Below, in pieces: positions 1-6,093 of a stretch of DNA of 64,000 nt. Below the pieces are notes generated by a model, which saw only the letters and a program-made list of their open reading frames with translations, made no database searches and was not told the DNA's origin. The translations under genes and the position numbers were made by a program. The first letter of the stretch is position 1. Each line of letters opens with the position of its first letter. The stretch spans positions 31,468 through 95,467 of the IMG/VR virus record IMGVR_UViG_3300042516_001671; one strand, given 5' to 3'. The stretch is from a virus.

Positions 1-14
1 ACAGGAGAGCAACC

Positions 15-263
15 ATGACCCCCGAAGAAGAGATCCGCCGCGTATTGCACCCGGAAGCGCATGAGCGTTTGAACGATGTCTACAAACCGATGGAGTTCAA
101 CCCTCGACCACAGGCCGCTGAGCCCTGCATCGACCCCGACGAGATCGGCGGCAGGCCGTGGTATCAGGAGCAGCCAGAGCCGTGGTGGCCGTACATCTTG
201 GGTGCAGTTTGCGCCATCCTGGCGCTGGTGCTGGTGTTTGCGCCGGTGGGGGTGCTGAAATGA
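15..263 (+). CDS. small C-terminally anchored membrane protein, copy 1
   Basis: 82 residues. A soluble, charged N-terminal half (EEEIRRVLHPEAHE near the start) is followed by an acidic, proline-rich linker and a single hydrophobic segment at about residues 58-80 (PYILGAVCAILALVLVFAP), so it is probably a tail-anchored inner-membrane protein. AGGAGA lies just upstream of the ATG. It is the first gene of an early chain and overlaps the next gene by ATGA. A clear paralogue lies at 51606-51851, sharing RRVLHPEAHE and the PWWPYILGAV...LALVLVFAP tail. The function is unknown; such small early membrane proteins are common in phages. Confidence 0.8.
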   Translation: MTPEEEIRRVLHPEAHERLNDVYKPMEFNPRPQAAEPCIDPDEIGGRPWYQEQPEPWWPYILGAVCAILALVLVFAPVGVLK

Positions 264-838
264 TCTACACCACACTCAACAAAATCTTCATCCACAACCC
301 TTGTGCTGACGACTGGTCCAAACTGCTGCGCCACCTTAACAAGGGGCTGCCAGATGATGAGCCTGTCGATTTGCTGACGATCCTTGAGAGCAACGGGCTG
401 GACGATGCGCTCTGGTGTTTATGCGCGGTTGATGACTTTCAACGAGAGATACGTTTATATGCTGTCTGGTGCGCTCGGCAGGTACAAAACTTCATGCCAG
501 ATCAACGTTCGCTAGAAGCCTTGGATGTTGCAGAGCGCCACGCCAACGGGCAGGCGACGGATAAAGACCTAGCAGAAGCGAGACAAGAAGCAAGGTGCGC
601 GGCCATAGATGCAGCGCGACACGGCTACAAGCCGTATCTTCCATCGATAGACGCAGCAAATCATGCCGCTTTTCATGCAACACGAGCTGATGGGTCGATT
701 GCGGCGCGAGGCGCTGCCCGCGATGCTGCGCGTGCTTTGTTTTGGGCCGGCAAAGGCGGGTGGGATGAAATAAGAGAGTCGCAATCTGCCGAGTTCCGGA
801 GGGTGGCTGGTGTTTGCGCCGCTGGGGGTGTGAAATGA
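260..838 (+). CDS. hypothetical early phage protein
   Basis: 192 residues. I chose the ATG that overlaps the upstream stop (ATGA) over a longer frame opening inside the upstream gene. The protein is rich in Ala, Arg and Asp, with an alanine-rich helical C-terminal half containing several short A-R-D repeats (for example RGAARDAARALFWAG). No catalytic motif is visible and I do not recognise the family. It is translationally coupled at both ends. Confidence 0.7.
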   Translation: MIYTTLNKIFIHNPCADDWSKLLRHLNKGLPDDEPVDLLTILESNGLDDALWCLCAVDDFQREIRLYAVWCARQVQNFMPDQRSLEALDVAERHANGQATDKDLAEARQEARCAAIDAARHGYKPYLPSIDAANHAAFHATRADGSIAARGAARDAARALFWAGKGGWDEIRESQSAEFRRVAGVCAAGGVK

Positions 839-1071
839 CCAGAACACTTGCGGCAAAAGTGATAGCGGGCATACACAGCCAACGCTGGACGCTTAGCGGC
901 TATGGCGGCACTTGGGCCGGAGCCATGCGCCCGCTGGAGGAGTACGTCAAGCGCAAGGTTGAGAAAGCCGTGGCCGCTGAGCGCGAGGCCATCATCCAAG
1001 CCATGCCCGGCGGGCACAGCGTTGACCCGCAGTGGGTGTGCGACATGATCAGAGCAAGGGGGAACAAATGA
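835..1071 (+). CDS. small early phage protein with IRARGNK tail
   Basis: 78 residues. The start overlaps the upstream stop (ATGA). The central KAVAAEREAIIQAM segment and the C-terminal DMIRARGNK match a loose group of small early phage proteins in which an E-R-E-A helix is followed by an IRARG tail; the gene at 2735-3028 is another member. Function unknown. It overlaps the next small zinc-motif gene by 4 nt. Confidence 0.7.
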   Translation: MTRTLAAKVIAGIHSQRWTLSGYGGTWAGAMRPLEEYVKRKVEKAVAAEREAIIQAMPGGHSVDPQWVCDMIRARGNK

Positions 1072-1199
1072 CCATCAACCCCCGAGCCTTCCTCCGCAGG
1101 TGCTTTACCTGCAACAAAGACTACCGCGACCACCCGGGCAGCAGTCTGCGGCGGAAAATTTGGAGATGTGCGGAATGCACGAAGAAAGGGACTCAATGA
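1068..1199 (+). CDS. 43-residue zinc-ribbon-like protein
   Basis: 43 residues, MTINPRAFLRRCFTCNKDYR to ...TKKGTQ. Two CxxC knuckles (CFTC at residues 12-15 and CAEC at 34-37) are separated by basic residues, so a single zinc ribbon is likely. It is translationally coupled on both sides: its ATG overlaps the upstream TGA and its own TGA overlaps the next ATG. The coupling and the motif support a real gene despite its small size. Confidence 0.6.
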   Translation: MTINPRAFLRRCFTCNKDYRDHPGSSLRRKIWRCAECTKKGTQ

Positions 1200-1864
1200 C
1201 GCCTCTCATAACTGAGTTTGTAAGGGTCACCAAGGATGCTGAACGGTGGACTTGGTTTGATGTGGGAAGCATTCCAGAACTTGTGGAGGCATTGCTTGAT
1301 GATGAATTATTTGCTATGCCATATCCACGCACCGCGTTTTGCGGCGTTGATGTGGACGGAAGTAAGTTTTGCGTGGCGCTGATTACTGGTGACAACCATG
1401 TAAGCGTAGCCGGCAGGTATGACACCGGCAAATTCCCCGCAATCATCAAGCCATTTTCTTACATAAACACCGACGAAGGGATACGCATCTACGGAGGAGA
1501 AGGCATGGAGCCTCCTCCTCGGGCGCATTACCTACCAGTCATCGCGCTCGTCAGTCGTTTCGCACAAAGCCTAAACGCTGTGACGCAAACGGCGTATTTG
1601 CCGACGCCCAAAAAGTCCCTTCTGAATGCCGCTCGTGCCGCCAAGGGGAAGCCATTGGCGTTGTTTGATTGGCACACCGTTGAGATTGCGCCCAGAAAAC
1701 CCAAGAGCGAGCCGCAGGGCGGGACCCACGCATCACCAAGATTGCATGACAGGCGCGGTCATTGGCGCATCTGTAAGGGCGGCAAAAAGGCTTGGGTCAA
1801 AGCCTGCAAGGTTGGTGACGCCAGCAAAGGCGTTGTGTTCAAGGACTATGAGGTGAAAGTATGA
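1196..1864 (+). CDS. hypothetical phage protein with basic aromatic C-terminus
   Basis: 222 residues. The start overlaps the upstream stop. The C-terminal 40 residues carry RRGHWRICKGGKKAWVKACK and VFKDYEV, a basic tryptophan-containing tail I have seen at the end of unrelated phage hypotheticals; it may bind nucleic acid, which is inference. The N-terminal region (FDVGSIPELVEALL) shows no enzyme motif. ATGA coupled to the next gene. Confidence 0.7.
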   Translation: MTPLITEFVRVTKDAERWTWFDVGSIPELVEALLDDELFAMPYPRTAFCGVDVDGSKFCVALITGDNHVSVAGRYDTGKFPAIIKPFSYINTDEGIRIYGGEGMEPPPRAHYLPVIALVSRFAQSLNAVTQTAYLPTPKKSLLNAARAAKGKPLALFDWHTVEIAPRKPKSEPQGGTHASPRLHDRRGHWRICKGGKKAWVKACKVGDASKGVVFKDYEVKV

Positions 1865-2175
1865 CCACCATGCAGATTGACCGCGCCGTGGTTGAGCAGG
1901 CGCTGGATGCGTTGGAGAGTTATGCGACGCATAGGCCGCTTCCCGGACGTTGCCCAGTCAGGGACGTTGAATACGCCCTGCGCACCGTGCTGGCAGAGCC
2001 CGAAACCTGCACATGGCAGCAAGACGGCGACAGTGATTCAGGCCTGTATGCCACATCGTGCCGCCACTACTTCAACCTTGAAGACGGCACGCCGGAAGAC
2101 AACAAGCTGGCGTGGTGCTGCTACTGCGGTAAGAAGCTGGCGCAGGAACTGATTACGGAGGACGGCGATGAGTGA
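1861..2175 (+). CDS. zinc-binding small phage protein
   Basis: 104 residues. An N-terminal helix (QIDRAVVEQALDALESY) is followed by a Cys/His-rich half: CTW..., SCRHYF and WCCYCGKKL. The spacing resembles a common phage family with a C-x(n)-C-x2-H...CxYCG-x-L zinc site; the family link is recalled, not computed. The last 8 nt overlap the next gene. A second ATG three codons in is an alternative start. Confidence 0.75.
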   Translation: MTTMQIDRAVVEQALDALESYATHRPLPGRCPVRDVEYALRTVLAEPETCTWQQDGDSDSGLYATSCRHYFNLEDGTPEDNKLAWCCYCGKKLAQELITEDGDE

Positions 2176-2569
2176 CTTGAGAGCCGCCGCCCAGCGGGCG
2201 CTGGAGGCGCTGGAGAACTGCTCCAGCGAGTATGGGCACAGGTGCAACCGCTGCGACAGCGAGGTTGACGAAGGAGGCAAGGTTGCTTCCGCCCTCCGCG
2301 CCGCGCTGGCGCAGCAGGATGAGCCCGACCTCTCTCGTTGCCCCCAATGCAACGGCCCCGCCGACAACGGTTTCGACCGCAGCATCCCGCCAAACCCTTA
2401 CCTTTGCACGAAGTGCATGGCCGAGCCGGTGGAGCCGGTGGTGACGCTGACCGCTCAGCGCGATGCGCTGCTGGAGGCGTTGAAGTTTGTGATCCGTGGA
2501 GTGCCCGACACATGGGAAGGCGTGCAGAAAGCTCGCGCCGCAATCAAGATGGTGGAGGGAACCAAATGA
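2168..2569 (+). CDS. Eaa-like zinc-finger phage protein
   Basis: 133 residues. An alanine-rich helical N-terminus (RAAAQRALEALENC) is followed by three CxxC pairs (CNRC, CPQC, CTKC), suggesting two zinc sites, and a C-terminal helix containing AQRDALLEALKFV. The layout resembles eaa-type or eae-type early proteins of lambdoid and other temperate phages, whose role is unknown. The next gene starts within its stop (ATGA). Confidence 0.7.
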   Translation: MSDLRAAAQRALEALENCSSEYGHRCNRCDSEVDEGGKVASALRAALAQQDEPDLSRCPQCNGPADNGFDRSIPPNPYLCTKCMAEPVEPVVTLTAQRDALLEALKFVIRGVPDTWEGVQKARAAIKMVEGTK

Positions 2570-2748
2570 TCGACGCAACAAAGATCCAATGCCTCACGAC
2601 GGCAAACTGGCTGAAAGGCTACGCATCCACACTGGACGCCGATCTACACTCGGCGCTCATCCACAGACTCAACCAAGCATCGCAACTGCTGCAACAGGTG
2701 TGGAATGAGTACGAAAGAGCGCAAGGGGAAACACATGAACCGCGATGA
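2566..2748 (+). CDS. 60-residue helical early protein
   Basis: 60 residues, predicted largely helical (LHSALIHRLNQASQLLQQVW), without recognisable motifs. The ATG overlaps the stop of the preceding zinc-finger gene, and its 3' end overlaps the next gene by 14 nt in another frame. Coupling is the main support for it. Confidence 0.55.
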   Translation: MIDATKIQCLTTANWLKGYASTLDADLHSALIHRLNQASQLLQQVWNEYERAQGETHEPR

Positions 2749-3028
2749 CATTCTCCGCATGGCGCGGGAGGCTGGGTTGACCTCTGTTATAGACGCACAC
2801 CACAAAGAGTACGGAAGCGGGGCGTTCGATTTGTCGTTGTACGAAGAGGTAACGCGCTTCTCCGCTTTTGTCGCCGCTGCCGAGCGTGAGGCGTGTGCGA
2901 AGGTGTGTGAGGACATTGAAGAGGCATACCAACGCCAAGAAAGCATACGCTACCCAGCACTGAGAACAGACGCCGAAACAGGGTCTGGGGAATGCGCCGC
3001 CGCCATCCGCGCAAGGGGGATCAAATGA
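2735..3028 (+). CDS. early phage protein of the REACAKVCE/IRARG type
   Basis: 97 residues. I chose the ATG preceded by AAGGGGAAA over an in-frame ATG 30 nt upstream. The core EREACAKVCEDIEEAY and the C-terminal GECAAAIRARGIK are signatures of a very widespread, functionally unknown group of small proteins in phages of Gram-negative bacteria. ATGA overlap with the next gene. Confidence 0.75.
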   Translation: MNRDDILRMAREAGLTSVIDAHHKEYGSGAFDLSLYEEVTRFSAFVAAAEREACAKVCEDIEEAYQRQESIRYPALRTDAETGSGECAAAIRARGIK

Positions 3029-3387
3029 GCGACAGGGAAATGCTGGAGTTTGCCGCGAAGGCGGCGGGGCTGCGTGTTGGCTTTGAACCCGATGGAAAAG
3101 AGCGAGGCAGGCATGACCTGTACTGGAGCAACGTCCATCACCAACTCGCATGGCACGGCAAGAGTGCAGGCTCCAAATACCCGAGACCGGTCTTCTGGAA
3201 CCCCCTCGCCGACGACGGCGATGCGCTGCGGTTGGCGGTGCGGCTCAACATCCCGGTGTTCCCTTACGAAGACGAAACCAGCACCGGCACCATCGGTGTT
3301 CGCGCTAAAAACTGGGGGAGCAAGGAGGCAAACACCCGCCGCGCCATCGTCCGCGCTGCGGCAGAGATTGGGAGGAGCATGACATGA
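3025..3387 (+). CDS. hypothetical phage protein (DUF2591-like)
   Basis: 120 residues. The central WNPLADDGDALRLAVRLNI block and the C-terminal RAIVRAAAEIGR helix are typical of a common phage hypothetical family resembling DUF2591; the assignment is from memory. No catalytic residues can be picked out. ATGA coupled on both sides. Confidence 0.7.
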   Translation: MSDREMLEFAAKAAGLRVGFEPDGKERGRHDLYWSNVHHQLAWHGKSAGSKYPRPVFWNPLADDGDALRLAVRLNIPVFPYEDETSTGTIGVRAKNWGSKEANTRRAIVRAAAEIGRSMT

Positions 3388-3632
3388 TAGGCTTCGGCCC
3401 CGTGCCCCTAAAACGCGAAGGCGCAATAGCGGATCCCGACGAATACACCTGGGAATGTAACCTTGACGAGTGCGCCGATTGCCGCAAGCATTACCTTGAG
3501 TGGAAACAGAAGTATCTTGAACAGGAGCGACAGCATGACCCGCGAACAACACCTCAACATCCTCATCCTGATCAGCGCCTTGGAGTCGCTGATGTTGGCG
3601 CACAAAGTGCCGTTTCCGGCGGGGCTGTCTGA
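3384..3632 (+). CDS. small Cys-containing protein, long 3' overlap
   Basis: 82 residues. The first 55 residues look like a real protein (CNLDECADCRKHYLEWKQKY, with a CxxxxCxxC cluster). The last 30 are Pro/Gln/Ser-rich and run in another frame over the start of the next gene. The start is an ATGA overlap. Either a true out-of-frame overlap of 98 nt or read-through after an old frameshift. Confidence 0.5.
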   Translation: MIGFGPVPLKREGAIADPDEYTWECNLDECADCRKHYLEWKQKYLEQERQHDPRTTPQHPHPDQRLGVADVGAQSAVSGGAV

Positions 3633-3684
3633 AGACCTCGATCTGGTTACAGAGGCGCTCCGGGAGGCAGTGCTGAAAGAATGA
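3535..3684 (+). CDS. 49-residue helical protein
   Basis: 49 residues, two predicted helices (LNILILISALESLMLA and DLVTEALREAVLKE). AGGAGCGACAGC precedes the ATG, a good ribosome site. It overlaps the preceding frame by 98 nt. Function unknown. Confidence 0.55.
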   Translation: MTREQHLNILILISALESLMLAHKVPFPAGLSEDLDLVTEALREAVLKE

Positions 3685-3730
3685 TTTTTCTCAAAATCTT
3701 GCTGCGGCGCGATTTATTAGAGGAGCATAA

Positions 3731-3964
3731 ATGAATTTAACACCATGGTTTCTTGGAAACACACATCCCATCAGGCCGGGGGTGTATCAGAGAGACTTTG
3801 GCCGTGAACGAAAATATGCCTACTGGGATGGACAGCACTGGCTATGGGGGGCTGCGACTCCAGAAAGGGCTGTTGAAACAGAAGGGTTTTCCGCCGTCCA
3901 GCTTCAGCTTGTCTCTGTTCTCTGGCGTGGACTGATGGAGGAATCAAATGACCCTGCCATATGA
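3731..3964 (+). CDS. LTPWF-family small phage protein, copy 1
   Basis: 77 residues. It starts LTPWFLGNTHPIRPGVYQR, then YWDGQHW and WRGL. AGGAG sits 8 nt before the ATG. The paralogue at 51853-52059 shares LTPWF, P-x-R-x-GVY and the Y-W-x-G-x-x-W core. The compact aromatic domain is common among phages and of unknown role. The following gene starts inside its 3' end. Confidence 0.75.
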   Translation: MNLTPWFLGNTHPIRPGVYQRDFGRERKYAYWDGQHWLWGAATPERAVETEGFSAVQLQLVSVLWRGLMEESNDPAI

Positions 3965-4157
3965 CATTGCCCGCTGCCTCGGCACCAAGAAGGCAGAATG
4001 CGAAGACTGCCTACGCAGGACTTCCCCGCCCGGCCCATGGCAATCATGGATAGCGGCCCGGTATTCCACAACCCCATGCAAATCAAGGATTGCCAGTGAG
4101 GTGCCCGAAATGTCAGAAGGAAGGAAAAAGCCCAGTCTTGGAAAGCCGCCCGCATGA
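3948..4157 (+). CDS. small Cys-rich early protein
   Basis: 69 residues. GGAGG precedes the ATG. The N-terminal half (LPYDIARCLGTKKAECEDC) has three Cys in a C-x7-C-x2-C pattern, probably a metal site. The C-terminal 25 residues are basic and overlap the next gene in another frame, so the native end may have been shifted. Family recalled from other phages; function unknown. Confidence 0.55.
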   Translation: MTLPYDIARCLGTKKAECEDCLRRTSPPGPWQSWIAARYSTTPCKSRIASEVPEMSEGRKKPSLGKPPA

Positions 4158-4278
4158 TGGGGATGTTTGGAGACGGCGCTACTGCAAGTTCTGTTTCAAC
4201 GTGTTTGTTTCCCGTGAAACAGCAGAGCCTGGGATGAAGATGCCCCCGGAGACTTGGTCAAAAAATAGGAAGAAATGA
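4096..4278 (+). CDS. zinc-ribbon protein, copy 1 (GTG start)
   Basis: 60 residues from a GTG with AAGGA seven nt upstream; a TTG two codons earlier is the alternative. CPKC near the N-terminus and CKFC mid-protein form a zinc ribbon, with a conserved VLESRP...WRRRYC linker reminiscent of NrdR-like or Ogr-like ribbons. The counterpart at 52100-52321 has CPIC, LETR and RRRYEC. A nucleic-acid-binding role is plausible but unproven. Confidence 0.65.
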   Translation: MRCPKCQKEGKSPVLESRPHDGDVWRRRYCKFCFNVFVSRETAEPGMKMPPETWSKNRKK

Positions 4279-4532
4279 ACAACAAGCTAAACGCCGCAGA
4301 GAGGGAGCACCTACGCAGGGTCAAGGAGCTACCCTGCGGGGTCTGCGGAGCTTCGGGCCCTTCTGATGCTCATCACATCAAGCAAGGGCTCCAGTACCTC
4401 TGCATCCCCCTATGTAGGGACTGTCATCAAGGGAGTTTCAACGGCATCCATGGACAGGCCAGGATCTGGTCTGTCCTCAAGAAGGATGAGATGACCGTCC
4501 TGAACGATGTCATTGCGCGTCTATCATCTTAA
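4275..4532 (+). CDS. HNH-type nuclease, Ref/DUF968-like
   Basis: 85 residues. CGVCG (residues 21-25), then SDAHHIKQG and PLCRDCHQGSFNGIHG, give the zinc knuckle plus the H-H and N/H elements of a small beta-beta-alpha metal nuclease. The layout resembles the P1 Ref recombination-enhancement nuclease and DUF968-like phage proteins. Its last seven residues (VIARLSS) are encoded by the first copy of the 19-bp direct repeat that brackets the methyltransferase gene. ATGA coupled to the upstream gene. Confidence 0.75.
   Translation: MNNKLNAAEREHLRRVKELPCGVCGASGPSDAHHIKQGLQYLCIPLCRDCHQGSFNGIHGQARIWSVLKKDEMTVLNDVIARLSS
4512..4530 (+). repeat. 19-bp direct repeat, left copy
   Basis: attgcgcgtctatcatctt, identical to 6070-6088. 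It forms the last codons of the HNH gene. On the complementary strand the copy reads KMIDAQ and, with the next base, a stop: the same C-terminal codons the polyvalent gene uses at the right copy. Confidence 0.95.
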
Positions 4533-4533
4533 T

Positions 4534-6093
4534 ATGAAGTTTGGTTCTGTTTGCAGCGGTATTGAAGCCGCCAGCGTGGCATGGCACTTGTTGGGCTGGC
4601 ATGCCTCTTGGTTTAGCGAGATCGAGCCGTTCCCGTCGGCGGTGCTGGCGCATCACTACCCGGGCGCGCCCAACTTGGGGGACATGACGACGCTGCCTGA
4701 TCGCATTCTGTCGGGTGAGGTTGAGGCGCCTGACCTGTTCTGTGGGGGCACGCCGTGTCAGGCGTTCAGTGTGGCCGGCCTGCGCCGGTCGCTGGATGAT
4801 GCCCGGGGCAACCTTTCTCTTATCTTCTGCGAGATCGCCGATGCAATTGACCATGTTCGACTTGCTGGAGGAGAGCCTGCCAGCATCGTCTTCTGGGAGA
4901 ACGTGCCCGGAGTCCTCTCAACCAAGGACAACGCCTTCGGGTGCCTCCTCGCACGTCTATGCGGGGGTGATGAGCCACTGCATGCGCCCGACGGCTGGCC
5001 GGATGCGGGTTGCGTTTCTGGACCCACGAGAACAGCGGCGTGGCGCGTCTTGGATGCCCAATACTTCGGCTTGGCCCAACGACGCCGCCGCGTGTTCGTT
5101 GTCGCGAGTGCTAGAGACGGGTTCGATCCCGCCCAGGTTCTTCTTGAGTTCGAAGGCGTGCGCCGGGATTCTGCGCCGCGCCGAGAAGCGGGGGAAGGAG
5201 TTGCCCGAGGCGCTGCGCCGAGCTTTGGAATCCGTAGCGCGAACACCAGCAGCAACGGATGGGGAATCCAGCGAGAACTGACGCACACACTGGACACGGC
5301 GTCGCCTCAGATCGTGGCGCAAGCCTTTGGTGGCGGGCAGAACTGCGCTCAGACTGATGTGAGTACAACGCTGAGTGCCCATCCTGGTGGGTCAACGCTG
5401 GACTTCCAGACGGAGACGTTTGTCGCTCACACCCTGCGCGGCGAAGGCTTCGACGCCAGCGAGGACGGCACTGGGCGGGGGACGCCGCTGGTGCCGGTGG
5501 CGTTCAGCATCATGCCCATGAACAGCGGCAAGGACTACAAGGCCCGAGAGGTCGATGTGGCGCAACCGCTGATGGCTGCAGGCCCCTTTGGCGGGAATCA
5601 GGGTGGTGATTTCATTGCGCAGCCGGTGGAGCCGGTGCCTATGATCAATATGCAAGGCAGCAAAGGCAATGCAGTCGCGCAAGCTGACGGCCCGAGCTTC
5701 ACGCTCAACGCCATGCACGGCCACGATATGCACGCTGTAGCGGTGCCGGTGGCGATGCGCGAGTCTGGCCAGGGCTACTGGATGCAGGACGATATTGCCG
5801 GAACGATAGATGCCAACATGGGCATGAGCGGACACGCCAATCGGCCTGCCGTCATCAAGCAGCAAGCCATGCAAGTCCGCCGCCTCACGCCCGTTGAGTG
5901 CGAGCGGCTGCAAGGCTTCCCAGACGGCTACACCGCCATCCCCTGGCGCGGCAAGCCCGCCAGCGAGTGCCCTGACGGCCCGCGCTACAAGGCCCTGGGC
6001 AACTCTTGGGCCGTGCCGGTGGTGCGGTGGATTGGAAGACGAATTGATGATCTGTTGAAGCAAAACCTTATTGCGCGTCTATCATCTTCTTGA
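4534..6093 (+). CDS. DNA (cytosine-5) methyltransferase
   Basis: 519 residues. All core C5-methyltransferase motifs are visible: motif I FGSVCSGIEAAS (residues 3-14), catalytic PCQ (74-76, Cys75), ENV (122-124), QRRRR (182-186), and near the C-terminus RRLTPVECERLQGFP and KALGNSWAVPV. Residues about 200-445 form a long variable region with repeated TL-x-A...VAV segments, likely target recognition. The role is DNA methylation, probably protection from host restriction. The gene lies between two copies of a 19-bp repeat and overlaps the convergent polyvalent gene by 26 nt, suggesting later acquisition. I chose the ATG after the repeat rather than a frame opening inside the HNH gene. Confidence 0.93.
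   Translation: MKFGSVCSGIEAASVAWHLLGWHASWFSEIEPFPSAVLAHHYPGAPNLGDMTTLPDRILSGEVEAPDLFCGGTPCQAFSVAGLRRSLDDARGNLSLIFCEIADAIDHVRLAGGEPASIVFWENVPGVLSTKDNAFGCLLARLCGGDEPLHAPDGWPDAGCVSGPTRTAAWRVLDAQYFGLAQRRRRVFVVASARDGFDPAQVLLEFEGVRRDSAPRREAGEGVARGAAPSFGIRSANTSSNGWGIQRELTHTLDTASPQIVAQAFGGGQNCAQTDVSTTLSAHPGGSTLDFQTETFVAHTLRGEGFDASEDGTGRGTPLVPVAFSIMPMNSGKDYKAREVDVAQPLMAAGPFGGNQGGDFIAQPVEPVPMINMQGSKGNAVAQADGPSFTLNAMHGHDMHAVAVPVAMRESGQGYWMQDDIAGTIDANMGMSGHANRPAVIKQQAMQVRRLTPVECERLQGFPDGYTAIPWRGKPASECPDGPRYKALGNSWAVPVVRWIGRRIDDLLKQNLIARLSSS

Noticed and set aside
5111-5395. Minus-strand frames inside the methyltransferase gene
   Set aside because: Shadows of a gene with all C5-methyltransferase motifs in the plus frame.
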